This document shows positions 16,951-25,681 of a DNA stretch of 64,000 nucleotides, piece after piece. The number at the start of each line of letters is the position of its first letter. The first letter of the stretch is position 1. The notes beneath the pieces were generated by a model. It did no database searches. It had not been told where the DNA came from and saw only the letters and a list, made by a program, of their open reading frames with translations. This DNA is from Dehalococcoidia bacterium (GTDB lineage Bacteria > Chloroflexota > Dehalococcoidia > GIF9 > UBA5629), in the NCBI GenBank assembly GCA_041653995.1, contig JBAZEK010000004.1, forward strand, positions 124,001 to 188,000. The letters are read 5' to 3'. The position numbers and the translations under genes were made by a program.

Positions 16951-17726
16951 GCGCCTATTACCTTGGCATCGATATCGGATCCGTCGGCGGCAAGGCCGTC
17001 ATCATAGATGACAACAGGGTAATTATCGCGTCAGTCGTGATACCTTCGGGCAACAATTATGCCACCACGGCAGCCGCGCTCAAAGAGGAGGTACTGAACA
17101 GGGCCGGCCTCAAGCCGGAGGACATCAAGGCCGGCAGCTCCACGGGCACCGGCGGTCGCAATGCTGCGGCCGACAGCTATCACGGGGTCATCGTCTGCAA
17201 CGCCCGCGGCGTCAACCTTGTCTTCCCTTCCGCCCGCACAATAGTGGACATCGGCGGACAGGGCAGCCAGCTCATCGATATCGATGAAAAAGGCCAGGTG
17301 ATCAACTTCAATATCTCCGAGATCTGCGCCACGGGCAGCGCCCGCCTGCTGCAGCTGGTGGCGCGCATACTGCAGCTGAACATCGAGGACCTGGGTCCGC
17401 TCTCTTTAAAATCCACGCAGCCGTCCAGCTTCTCCACATCCTGCACCGTGTTCCTGGAGACCGAGGTTATCACGCGAATCGCGCAGGGCGACAAGCCGGA
17501 GGACATCGTGGCCGGCATCCACCGCTCCATCGCCGATAAGGTCAGCGCTCTGACGCGCGGCGTAAACATCCGGCCGGACGTGGCTGTCATCGGAGGCGGA
17601 GCGCTCGATATCGGCCTCGTCCGGAGCATCGAGGAAAAGCTGAAGCTCAAGGTGCTGGTTCCTCAGAACCCCCGCATCATCGCCGCACTGGGCGCGGCAT
17701 TGATCGCAAGGGACCGTGCTGCCTAG
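16947..17726 (+). CDS. ASKHA ATPase, BcrD/BzdP-like electron-activating subunit
   Basis: A 259-residue second ATPase of the same family, with GIDIGSVGGK (7-16), DIGGQGSQ instead of the usual DIGGQDSK, and both cluster cysteines, C127 in SEICATGS and C166 in TSCTVF. GVIGGGALD replaces the usual GGVAKN-type adenosine motif. It overlaps the previous gene as ATGA. Two different adjacent ATPases are the hallmark of ATP-dependent benzoyl-CoA reductases; 2-hydroxyacyl-CoA dehydratases use a homodimeric activator. The DIGGQG substitution is an oddity worth noting in the catalytic loop. Confidence 0.9.
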   Translation: MSAYYLGIDIGSVGGKAVIIDDNRVIIASVVIPSGNNYATTAAALKEEVLNRAGLKPEDIKAGSSTGTGGRNAAADSYHGVIVCNARGVNLVFPSARTIVDIGGQGSQLIDIDEKGQVINFNISEICATGSARLLQLVARILQLNIEDLGPLSLKSTQPSSFSTSCTVFLETEVITRIAQGDKPEDIVAGIHRSIADKVSALTRGVNIRPDVAVIGGGALDIGLVRSIEEKLKLKVLVPQNPRIIAALGAALIARDRAA

Positions 17727-17794
17727 CACGGCCGAATCATCCGCACCTGATTCAAAATTAACCTGATCCCGCCTGCTTCCAATTACTATCGGGT

Positions 17795-17823
17795 TTGACA
17801 TGCATTTCAAGCATATGTTATCT
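17795..17823 (+). promoter_or_regulatory. Promoter candidate for the PadR gene
   Basis: A perfect -35 TTGACA (17795-17800) is followed after 17 nt by TTATCT (17818-17823), a fair -10. Transcription would start near 17830, about 80 nt before the PadR ATG. The leader holds a near-direct repeat GAGTAC at 17867 and 17882 and CCTATCATAGG (17887-17897), which overlaps the ribosome-binding site, both possible regulator sites. Confidence 0.5.
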
Positions 17824-17908
17824 TATTCGGCGTCATATATTGACCCAGGTCTATATATACTTAAGCGAGTACTGTCTATCGGAGTACCTATCATAGGAGT
17901 TTATTGAC

Positions 17909-18472
17909 ATGTCATTGAAACACGGCTTGCTGGGATTCCTCAGTTACGGTCCTAAAACAGGATACGACCTGTCGAAAATGTTTTTCGAGCCGCTGCGGCC
18001 TTCGCTCAGCCAGATTTACCGTAAACTAAACGTTTTGAATGAGGATGGACTGATCGAATGCGAGAGAGTGGATCAGGCAAAACTCCCGTATAAAAACGTG
18101 TTCTCCATCACCGACAAGGGCAGGGCTGAACTGACGAGATGGCTCAAAGAGCCTCCCGAATTTGTTGTTCCCCGTGAAACACTTTTGGTGAAGATATGGT
18201 ATGGAAGCCGCGCACCTAAAAAAGACATGGTTAACAATATTAAAAAATATAATAAAAAATTGAAAAACGTGGTTGAGAAATATAAGTCGATGGCCAAACC
18301 TGCCATTGAATCCGACCTGTGGGGCTCGGCGGACCCGCTGGATAAGCTTTACTGGACGCTGGTTGTGGACCGGACCCTTGCACAGTATGAAGCTTTGCTG
18401 GAGTGGACGGAGAACGCCGTAAAAATAATCTCAAATTTTGATGAATCGACCGATGGCAAAAAGCGGCAGTAA
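17909..18472 (+). CDS. PadR family transcriptional regulator
   Basis: A 187-residue regulator. The N-terminal winged helix is typical of PadR (HGLLGFLSYGPKTGYDLSK, then SLSQIYRKLNVLNEDGLIEC and the wing ITDKGRAELTRWL), and a C-terminal Vir-type helical domain gives dimerisation. PadR proteins often sense phenolic or hydrophobic small molecules, which suits the catabolic operon that starts 68 nt downstream. AGGAG lies about ten bases before the ATG. Ligand and operator are not known. Confidence 0.92.
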   Translation: MSLKHGLLGFLSYGPKTGYDLSKMFFEPLRPSLSQIYRKLNVLNEDGLIECERVDQAKLPYKNVFSITDKGRAELTRWLKEPPEFVVPRETLLVKIWYGSRAPKKDMVNNIKKYNKKLKNVVEKYKSMAKPAIESDLWGSADPLDKLYWTLVVDRTLAQYEALLEWTENAVKIISNFDESTDGKKRQ

Positions 18473-18540
18473 CGGCGGCGGCGCGAAATCCAGATCAGAT
18501 TACGATCACTAAATTCAATTAATTCAGGAGGATTACAAAC

Positions 18541-20100
18541 ATGAACCTGGTTGTAGGCGAACTTTTGCTCAACAGCGTCAACAGGTATCCCAAGCGCAAT
18601 GCCATTGTCGGCGATGATGCCTCTTTCACATACGAGGAGCTCAACCGCCGTGTAAACCGCATTGCCAATAACCTGCTGGCCGGCGGATTAAAGAAGGGCG
18701 ACAGGCTGGCGATACTGCTCATGAACTGCTATCAGTTCGTCGAGTTGATCATGGCCTGCGCTAAATCAGGCATCATCATGGTCCCGGTCAACTGGCGCTT
18801 CCAGGCGCCCGAGATCAAGTATGTCGTCGACAACTCCGACGCCTGCGCCATGATAATGGGAGAAGAGTTCATTCCCACAATGGAAACAGCAGCCAAGGAC
18901 ATTAAACAGATCCCGGCGGACAAATATTGGGTGGTGGGGAGTAAGAAGTTCCGCGATGCGGGAGGCCTTTATCAGGACCTGGTAAAAGAAGGTTCCACGG
19001 CAGAGCCCGATGTAAAAATCGATCCCGAAGACATTTTATGTATCGGCTACACATCAGGCACCACCGGTTTCCCCAAGGGTGCAGTCACCCTGCACAAAAC
19101 AGGCGTGGAGACCGCCGTGGTCATGAACCTTGAGTTCGTGACCTCTTATATGGTCAACCTGATCGTGATGCCTACCTTCCACTCCAACTCCATCAATAAT
19201 GTCATGGCTTCCTTTCTCAGTGGCATGACCATCCATATATATCACCTGCGCGGATTCAACGGCGAGGAGATACTTCAGATAATCGATAAATACAAGGTCA
19301 ATATCTCCAGCATGGTGCCGACCATGTACAACATTATCCTGGCCCTGCCCGAAGAAGTGCGCAATAAATACGACGTCTCGAGTATGACCACGCTGCTCTC
19401 CTCCTCCGCCCCGATATCGGCCAAAACCAAGAAAGAGATACTATCCTTTTTTAAAAACGGCAAACTCTACGAGGGCTACGGCGCCACCGAGACGGGCGTG
19501 GTAACCGCTCTGCGCCCCGAGGACCAGCTCAGAAAGCTGAATTCTGTGGGGCAGGCCGTCTTCGGCAAGCAGATCAAGATACTGGACCCCGACGGCAATG
19601 AGATGAAACCGGGAGAGATAGGTGAGATATATACCCGCGGCATAAATATCTTCAAAGGATACCTTAAGAATCCCGAGGCCACCAAGGCCGCCTTCCGCGG
19701 CGACTGGTGCGCCGTGGGTGACATGGGATATGTGGACGAGGAGAACTACCTGTACCTGGTTGACCGCAAAAACGACATGATCATCTCGGGCGGCGAGAAC
19801 ATCTACCCCACCGAAGTTGAGAACGTTATTTATGCACATCCATCAGTCAGAGAGGTGGCCATCGTCGGCGTGCCGGACGAATTCTGGGGCGAGTCGGTCA
19901 AGGCGGTGGTCCTGCTGAAGGACGGGATGAGCGCTACGCAGGAAGAGATCGTCGAATTCACCAAGGGAAAGCTGGCCGGCTATAAACGTCCGCGCACGGT
20001 GGACTTCGTTACAGAGCTGCCCATGACTCCCACCGGCAAGATATTACGCCGCCTGGTCAAGGAAAAATACTGGAAGGGCAAAGACAGCAGAATAATATAG
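18541..20100 (+). CDS. AMP-forming acyl-CoA ligase, first gene of the second catabolic operon
   Basis: A 519-residue ANL ligase. Motifs: IGYTSGTTGFPKGAVTLH (about 162-179), YGATETGV, VGDMGYVDEENYLYLVDR, ISGGENIYPTEVEN and PMTPTGKILRRLVKE. AGGAGG precedes the ATG. It follows the PadR regulator on the same strand and leads a run of reductase-subunit, transporter, dehydrogenase and thiolase genes to 26977, so it probably activates the acid imported by those carriers. Confidence 0.93.
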   Translation: MNLVVGELLLNSVNRYPKRNAIVGDDASFTYEELNRRVNRIANNLLAGGLKKGDRLAILLMNCYQFVELIMACAKSGIIMVPVNWRFQAPEIKYVVDNSDACAMIMGEEFIPTMETAAKDIKQIPADKYWVVGSKKFRDAGGLYQDLVKEGSTAEPDVKIDPEDILCIGYTSGTTGFPKGAVTLHKTGVETAVVMNLEFVTSYMVNLIVMPTFHSNSINNVMASFLSGMTIHIYHLRGFNGEEILQIIDKYKVNISSMVPTMYNIILALPEEVRNKYDVSSMTTLLSSSAPISAKTKKEILSFFKNGKLYEGYGATETGVVTALRPEDQLRKLNSVGQAVFGKQIKILDPDGNEMKPGEIGEIYTRGINIFKGYLKNPEATKAAFRGDWCAVGDMGYVDEENYLYLVDRKNDMIISGGENIYPTEVENVIYAHPSVREVAIVGVPDEFWGESVKAVVLLKDGMSATQEEIVEFTKGKLAGYKRPRTVDFVTELPMTPTGKILRRLVKEKYWKGKDSRII

Positions 20101-20207
20101 CAACCGGTATCGAAACTTCGTATTTTATCCAATTTATATTCACTGCGTTCTGAGAATAGTTGCTTCCCCCGCCTGGGGAGTTCTCTTCTGCACAGGGAGA
20201 GTGTTTT

Positions 20208-21569
20208 ATGAGTGAAACGGAAACTACGGCAAAAACCGAAAAGAAAAGGGCCATCAACCGCCTGAAGAGCATGTACCCGCTGCGCAACCTGGTTCAGCAG
20301 GACTATGTCGACACGCTGCAGGCCAGCAAAGAGGGCCGACCTACAGTATGGTCCATGCTTACCATCTTCGAAGGCGATATACCCCTCAAGGCCATGGACC
20401 TCAACATCATCTATCCCGAGAATTACGCCACGCTGCTGGCAGCCTCCGGCACAGCCGAGCAGTTCCTGGATGCTTCAGACTCCGACGGCTTCCCCACACA
20501 TATGTGCGGATACGGCAGGAGTACCATCGGCTATTCGTACCGCATGATGAAGGAAAACGGGGGAAGGATACCACCCGATGCGCCGCTGGGCGGGATGGCC
20601 CGACCATCGCTATTGCTCGGCTCGGGCATTTTCTGCGATGCGCGTTTCAAATGGTTTCAGGCGCTGGCCAGGTATTTCGATACCCCGCAATGGTGCCTTG
20701 AGATGCCGGTGATGGGCACTGCCGAGGGCTCGGAGGAGGACCTCGAAGGGTACCAGGTGAAGTTCCTGGTTAAAGAGCTCAACGATTACATCTCTTTCCT
20801 GGAGAAGCTTTTCAAGAAAAAGATGGACTGGAACAGGTTCGAAGAGCTGATGGAGCTAGCAATTCAGATCCACGAAACCGTCTGGCAGATCAGCGAGGCC
20901 CGCAAGGCCATTCCCGGGCCCATGCACAGCACGGACTTCTGGAGCAGCATGCCTCCGTCGCTTTTCTTCGCCGGCGACATGAAGGTTGCGCTCAAGCTGT
21001 ACCGGGACATGCTGGCCGAGGTACAGGAGAGGATTAAGAATAAAGAAGCAGCCATCAACTATCCCGAAAGGTACCGGCTGATCTTCGCCGAGCTGCCCCC
21101 ATGGCACAGCCTCAAGTTCTTCGACAGCCTGGCCGAGAAGGGCTGGAATTTCGTCTTCGAAGGCTACGGCTATCATGCCCCCAAACCGCCGGACCTGAGC
21201 AGGATCAGCGATCCCGTAGAGAAGCTGGCACGCCTCTCCCGTAACTTCGTATTCAATATACACACGCATGCCAGGAAGAACAGCATCAATAATCCCATCG
21301 TAGCATGCTATCTGAATTACGCCGGGGGATATCGCGCCGACGGCTTTTTTCTGCACCCGCTCATCTCCTGTCGCGCAGCAAGTTCCAATCTCCGACCGAT
21401 ACAGGATTTCCTGCTTAAAAAGCTGGACGTGCCTACCCTGTGGGTCGAGGGCGATATCATCGACAAGCGTGTTTTCAATCCCCAGGATACGCTGGCCAGG
21501 GCCGAGGCCTTCGAGCAGACCATGGACCATTACAGGAAAGTCCGCAGATCCAAAGGCCTGGACTGGTAA
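20208..21569 (+). CDS. Second BcrB-like subunit, without C/A/D partners nearby
   Basis: 453 residues, the same length as the protein at 13490 and alignable to it without gaps; by eye about three quarters of positions match, with near identity in the first 50 residues and around HMCGYGRSTIGYSYRMMKEN. Cluster-type cysteines C100, C143, C163 and C388 are kept; C393 of the first copy is Ser here. ATG 20208 is chosen to match the paralogue; the frame is open further upstream from a TTG. No second BcrC, A or D homologue follows. It may combine with the C, A and D subunits of the neighbouring operon to give a reductase of different specificity. Confidence 0.87.
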   Translation: MSETETTAKTEKKRAINRLKSMYPLRNLVQQDYVDTLQASKEGRPTVWSMLTIFEGDIPLKAMDLNIIYPENYATLLAASGTAEQFLDASDSDGFPTHMCGYGRSTIGYSYRMMKENGGRIPPDAPLGGMARPSLLLGSGIFCDARFKWFQALARYFDTPQWCLEMPVMGTAEGSEEDLEGYQVKFLVKELNDYISFLEKLFKKKMDWNRFEELMELAIQIHETVWQISEARKAIPGPMHSTDFWSSMPPSLFFAGDMKVALKLYRDMLAEVQERIKNKEAAINYPERYRLIFAELPPWHSLKFFDSLAEKGWNFVFEGYGYHAPKPPDLSRISDPVEKLARLSRNFVFNIHTHARKNSINNPIVACYLNYAGGYRADGFFLHPLISCRAASSNLRPIQDFLLKKLDVPTLWVEGDIIDKRVFNPQDTLARAEAFEQTMDHYRKVRRSKGLDW

Positions 21570-21627
21570 AAAGAATAGCAATCGGCAGAACGATACGATA
21601 ATAGTCCATTAAATAAGGAGGAGGTTA

Positions 21628-22923
21628 GTGTCGATAGATACAGGAGCACCAAAAGAATATAAGGCCGGAGCGGGAGGGAAGCTTTATATACTGATCACCT
21701 GCACTCTCCTCCTGATGGTTAATTTTATGGACCGGCAGGTCGTGGCCGCCGTTGTAGAGCCCATGAAAGCCGCCCTGGGGCTTAACGACGGCGACATGGG
21801 CATCCTGGGGACGGTATTTCTGCTGAGCATCGCCGTCTTCTCTTTTCCCATTTCTTATCTGATAGACCGCTGGAGCAGGCGCAAGGCCGTCGGCATAATG
21901 GCGCTGCTCTGGAGTATGTTCACGGCCGCCAACGGATTTGCCTGGAATTTCTGGAGCTTCCTCATCCCCCGCAGCCTTGTCGGAGTGGGTGAAGCCGGAT
22001 TTGTGCCGGGCGGCTCGGCCATGATCGGCGCAGCATACTCGAAAAAGGCGCGCGGCATAGCCATGGGCGTATTTGGTGCGGCGGTGCCGCTGGGAATAGC
22101 GCTGGGTTCACTGGCAGGAGGCATCATAGCCAAGCAGTACGGATGGCAGGCGCCCTTCTTCATCTTCGCCATACCGGGCATCGCCCTGGGCCTGATGGCA
22201 TTCTTTATGAAGGATTACAAGACCGTGGATGCAGACCAGGCGCCCGGCGTGAAAGTGGATTTCGTCCACTCAATAGCCGGCCTTTTCAAAATCCCCACCC
22301 TGGTCTGGACCTTCGTAGGCTACGGCCTGGCCAACGTTATGTCGATGTCATTTCTCTTCTGGTCGCCGGCTTTTATCGGACGTGCCTGGGGAGTGGATGT
22401 GCAGGCCGCCAACAGCATACTTGTTCCCATCGTGCTGGCCGCCATCATCGGCTCGCCGCTGGGCGGATTCCTGGCGGATTTATGGTTCAGGAAAAATCCC
22501 AGGGGCAGGCTCTATGTGCCGGCGATCACCATTATACTCAGCGCCTTTTTCCTTGCGGCAGCCCTGTTCTTACAGTTAAAAGGGCCGCTGGGCATGGTCC
22601 TGATCATCACCTACGGCATTTTAAATGTGATGGCGATCCCCTGCATCATGGCCATGGCGCAGGATGTCGCACCCGTAGCACAGAAAGGGCTTGTATGGGG
22701 CGCCATGATCTTTTTCATGTACGTATTCGGCGGCGGCTGGAGCCCTTACCTGGTCGGCGCTATCTCCAACGCGCTGGGGCAGGATGCGCAGGCGCTCGGC
22801 ACCGCGCTGATAATTGCTACCCTGGGCGGTGTTCTGGGCGGCCTGTGCTATTTCATGGCTTCCAGACCCTATATCGCCGATATGGACAGGGTCAAGCATG
22901 AGCAATTGCTGGCCGAGAAATGA
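21628..22923 (+). CDS. MFS transporter, Spinster-like
   Basis: A 431-residue major facilitator with twelve predicted membrane helices. The signature after helix 2 is YLIDRWSRRKAVG, and helix 4 carries RSLVGVGEAGFVPGG. The family moves organic anions, lipids or aromatic acids; the substrate is not known. The start is GTG with AAGGAGGAGG upstream. Its place between the BcrB-like gene and a 3-hydroxyacyl-CoA dehydrogenase suggests uptake of the acid degraded by this operon. Paralogues are at 25682 and 60355-61653. Confidence 0.92.
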   Translation: MSIDTGAPKEYKAGAGGKLYILITCTLLLMVNFMDRQVVAAVVEPMKAALGLNDGDMGILGTVFLLSIAVFSFPISYLIDRWSRRKAVGIMALLWSMFTAANGFAWNFWSFLIPRSLVGVGEAGFVPGGSAMIGAAYSKKARGIAMGVFGAAVPLGIALGSLAGGIIAKQYGWQAPFFIFAIPGIALGLMAFFMKDYKTVDADQAPGVKVDFVHSIAGLFKIPTLVWTFVGYGLANVMSMSFLFWSPAFIGRAWGVDVQAANSILVPIVLAAIIGSPLGGFLADLWFRKNPRGRLYVPAITIILSAFFLAAALFLQLKGPLGMVLIITYGILNVMAIPCIMAMAQDVAPVAQKGLVWGAMIFFMYVFGGGWSPYLVGAISNALGQDAQALGTALIIATLGGVLGGLCYFMASRPYIADMDRVKHEQLLAEK

Positions 22924-23020
22924 TATTTATCGCCAGTTGCAGTTCAGGACTGGTATATCCGTTAGTCCGGACGGCCAATTTCCGTTCAGGCCGAATATAA
23001 AAGTCAGAAGGAGAATTTGC

Positions 23021-23908
23021 ATGGAAAACATTCTCGTCATCGGCGCCGGCTTTATGGGCACCGGCATCGCACAGGTTGCCGCCCAGAACGGCTACCGCGT
23101 CTATCTGCACGATTCCAATGCGGAGGCTTTGGATAAAGCCCTGGCCAATATCCGCTGGTCGACCGGCAAACTCGAGAGCAAGGGCCTGCTCAAGGATCCG
23201 GCTAAAGCCGTGCAGGAAAGGATCAGCGCAGTAAAAGATCTTGCCATCGCCTCAAAGTGCCGGTGGGTCATCGAAGCGGTTTATGAAGACGAAAAGCTCA
23301 AGAAAGCACTTTTCAAGGAACTGGATACTATCTGTCCGGCGGAGACTATACTGGCCAGCAATACGTCCAGCATACGTATTACCCGCCTGGCCTCGGATGC
23401 GCTGCATCCGGAGAGGATGGTGGGGCTGCACTTCTTTGGTCCGGTGCCTCTGATGCTGCTGGTTGAAGTGATCAAAGGTGAAAAAACATCCGCAGCGGTT
23501 TTTCAGAAAAGCGTGGATTTCATACTTTCGCTTAATAAATATCCGGTGAAAGTCATGAAAGACATACCCGGTTTCATTATGAACCGTATCACCGGCACGG
23601 CCTTCCGCGAGGCCCTCAACCTGGTGGAAGAGGGCATTGCCACGGTTCAGGATGTCGATACGGGTATGAAATACGGCTATGGCTGGACCCTGGGGCCGTT
23701 CGAGATGGCGGACTACGCCGGGCTGGATGTCTACCAGCGTGTCGGCCAGGCATTTAAGTCTATGGGAGTAGAATCCTACGCTCCGACTTCTACACTGATC
23801 GACAAGATGGTACAGGCCGGACGCCTCGGCAAGAAGGCAGGCAAAGGGTTCTACGACTACATGCCCGATGGGGCAAAAACTTCCTTCGATACCACGAAGC
23901 TTAGGTAA
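23021..23908 (+). CDS. 3-Hydroxyacyl-CoA dehydrogenase
   Basis: A 295-residue NAD-dependent enzyme that oxidises (S)-3-hydroxyacyl-CoA to 3-ketoacyl-CoA. The Rossmann motif VIGAGFMGTG is at residues 7-15, and the catalytic pair H137 (GLHFFGPVP) and E149 (EVIKGEKT) is intact, as is IPGFIMNRI. Length and plan match PaaH/HbdA. ATG 23021 has AAGGAG upstream and gives the family N-terminus; the longer frame to 22814 overlaps the transporter and is not used. A close paralogue is at 41770. Confidence 0.94.
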   Translation: MENILVIGAGFMGTGIAQVAAQNGYRVYLHDSNAEALDKALANIRWSTGKLESKGLLKDPAKAVQERISAVKDLAIASKCRWVIEAVYEDEKLKKALFKELDTICPAETILASNTSSIRITRLASDALHPERMVGLHFFGPVPLMLLVEVIKGEKTSAAVFQKSVDFILSLNKYPVKVMKDIPGFIMNRITGTAFREALNLVEEGIATVQDVDTGMKYGYGWTLGPFEMADYAGLDVYQRVGQAFKSMGVESYAPTSTLIDKMVQAGRLGKKAGKGFYDYMPDGAKTSFDTTKLR

Positions 23909-23944
23909 GAAAAAAAGATTGGATATGAATTAAGGAGGTCATCC

Positions 23945-24394
23945 ATGAGCGATCAAAACGCGCAAAAACAGCAGGTTCCCGCCATCCAGGGTTGGTTCAC
24001 AATGCCGCCCCGGGAGCCGCATATCATAGCCAGCAAATGCTCTTTGTGCAACGGCTATTTCTTCCCGCCGGCACAGGTATGCCGTAACCCGAACTGTAAA
24101 AAAGACGGGGCCATGGAATTGGTAATGCTCGGCAACAAAGGCAAATTAGAGGCCTATTCCGTCAACTATTTTTCGCCGCCGCCGCCATACCACGCCCCCG
24201 ATCCTTTTGTTCCCTTCGGCGTCGGAATGGTCAGCCTGCCTGAAGGCATCAGCATCACCGGCCAGATTTCCTCCGGCTTCGATGAAAAAAACCTGGAGGT
24301 CGGCATGGATATGGACGTCGTGATTGAGAAGCTGTACGAGGACAGCCAGGGGAACGACGTTATGGCATGGAAGTTCAGGCCTGCTCGCAAATAG
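23945..24394 (+). CDS. DUF35 zinc-ribbon/OB-fold partner of a thiolase-fold enzyme
   Basis: A 149-residue protein with a rubredoxin-like zinc ribbon (C32, C35, C46, C51) followed by an OB fold (about 62-140, FGVGMVSLPEGISITG). DUF35 proteins form complexes with thiolase-fold proteins, as in benzoylsuccinyl-CoA thiolase BbsAB and steroid aldolase Ltp2-ChsH2. It begins 36 nt after the dehydrogenase gene and ends 41 nt before the thiolase-fold gene. AAGGAGG lies upstream. It probably shapes the CoA-substrate channel of its neighbour. Confidence 0.9.
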   Translation: MSDQNAQKQQVPAIQGWFTMPPREPHIIASKCSLCNGYFFPPAQVCRNPNCKKDGAMELVMLGNKGKLEAYSVNYFSPPPPYHAPDPFVPFGVGMVSLPEGISITGQISSGFDEKNLEVGMDMDVVIEKLYEDSQGNDVMAWKFRPARK

Positions 24395-24435
24395 CGGGCC
24401 AAACAAATATCAGCATTAAATTATGAGGTGAAATA

Positions 24436-25632
24436 ATGAATGAAGTAGCTATTCTGGGAGTGGCCATGCATCCCTGGGGAAAAATAAAAGATAAGAGCGT
24501 TCCCGAGCTGAACCTCGAGGTAGCTCAAAAAGCCCTCAAAGACGCCGGCCTGGAGTGGAAGGACATCCAGTTTGTCGTGGCAGGCTCGGATCCCTGGAGC
24601 GGCGTCGACGGCCTGTTAGCCGGCTGCAGATTATCGCAGAAAATAGGCAACAACGGTATACCGGTGGTCAATGTATACAATGCCTGCGCAACGGGCGGAT
24701 ACGCGTTGAAGACAGCGCAGGCCTACATCAACTCCGGCTTCTGTGATTATGTGCTGGTTGTTGCGGCCAGCATTTCGCCCTCCGGTTTTTTCGGTGTCAC
24801 TACCGTCGGCCGGGAAGACGACCCTAACGACCTTGATTCACAGCGTTTCAGGGTACTGGGGCTGACCAATCCCACCGGGTTTGCTTTCATGGCAACATAC
24901 AGGATGCATCATTATGGGATGACCGAAAACGACCTTGCCATGGTTAAGGTAAAAAACGCCAAATTCGGATCGCTCAATCCCCTTGCGCGCTTCAAGAAAA
25001 CATTTACCGTCGAGGATGTGCTCAAATCACCCATGGTAACTTATCCCCTGCGCTTGTATGAGCTGTGCGCGACAAGCGACGGCGCGGCCGCAATCGTCCT
25101 GAGCAGCATGAAGGCGGCTAAAAAACACACCCGTAAGCCTGTCAGATTGGCCAGCGTGGGAATAGCTACTCCTAAATACCCCGACCCCAGGAGCGGAGGC
25201 TATGGATTGGATATAGCCAGCGACTCGGGTGACCTCGATTTTAACAACGGCATGGGAGTGCGTGCAGCCTACAACGCCTACGAAGAAGCGGGCATCGGCC
25301 CGGAAGATCTGGACCTGGCGGAAGTATACGATCTCAGCTCCGCCTTCGAGCTGGGCTGGTACGAGGAGATCGGGCTCTGCAAGCGGGGAGACGCTGAGAA
25401 GCTGTTGCGGGAAGGCGTTACGGGTATTGGCGGCAGGATGCCGGTTAACACCAGCGGCGGCTGTGCCTCTTTTGGAGAAGCTATCCCGGCCCAGGCCATG
25501 GCACAGGTATGCGAGCTTACATGGCAGATGAGGGGCGCTTCCGGACCTAGGCAGGTCGAGGGCGCAAAAGTCGGCTTCACGGTTAATGCCGGAAAACAGG
25601 GAAACTGCTCTGCCACTGTTGTAAAAAAATAA
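24436..25632 (+). CDS. Thiolase-fold protein lacking the GHP histidine
   Basis: A 398-residue SCP2-type thiolase homologue. The nucleophile loop NACATGG is present with C84. Where the second thiolase at 57214 has GHPIGASG, this protein has GEAIPAQA, so the catalytic His is replaced by E348. The surrounding context VNTSGG and QMRGASGPRQVEGAKVGFT aligns without doubt. Paired with a DUF35 protein it may act as a BbsAB-like thiolase with altered chemistry, or as a retro-aldolase like Ltp2. Ordinary acetyl-CoA-releasing thiolysis is therefore not assured. Confidence 0.88.
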   Translation: MNEVAILGVAMHPWGKIKDKSVPELNLEVAQKALKDAGLEWKDIQFVVAGSDPWSGVDGLLAGCRLSQKIGNNGIPVVNVYNACATGGYALKTAQAYINSGFCDYVLVVAASISPSGFFGVTTVGREDDPNDLDSQRFRVLGLTNPTGFAFMATYRMHHYGMTENDLAMVKVKNAKFGSLNPLARFKKTFTVEDVLKSPMVTYPLRLYELCATSDGAAAIVLSSMKAAKKHTRKPVRLASVGIATPKYPDPRSGGYGLDIASDSGDLDFNNGMGVRAAYNAYEEAGIGPEDLDLAEVYDLSSAFELGWYEEIGLCKRGDAEKLLREGVTGIGGRMPVNTSGGCASFGEAIPAQAMAQVCELTWQMRGASGPRQVEGAKVGFTVNAGKQGNCSATVVKK

Positions 25633-25681
25633 GGCGGCTGATTGCTGTATGATAGAGCCATAATAATTACCGGAGGTTGTG

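Noticed and set aside
13490..17726. Reading the operon as a 2-hydroxyacyl-CoA dehydratase
   Set aside because: Two distinct adjacent ATPases and subunit sizes fit benzoyl-CoA reductases better; still, it is kept as a refutation route in the findings.
22814..23020. N-terminal extension of the 3-hydroxyacyl-CoA dehydrogenase
   Set aside because: It overlaps the transporter gene, has no ribosome-binding site, and the paralogue begins at the Rossmann strand.
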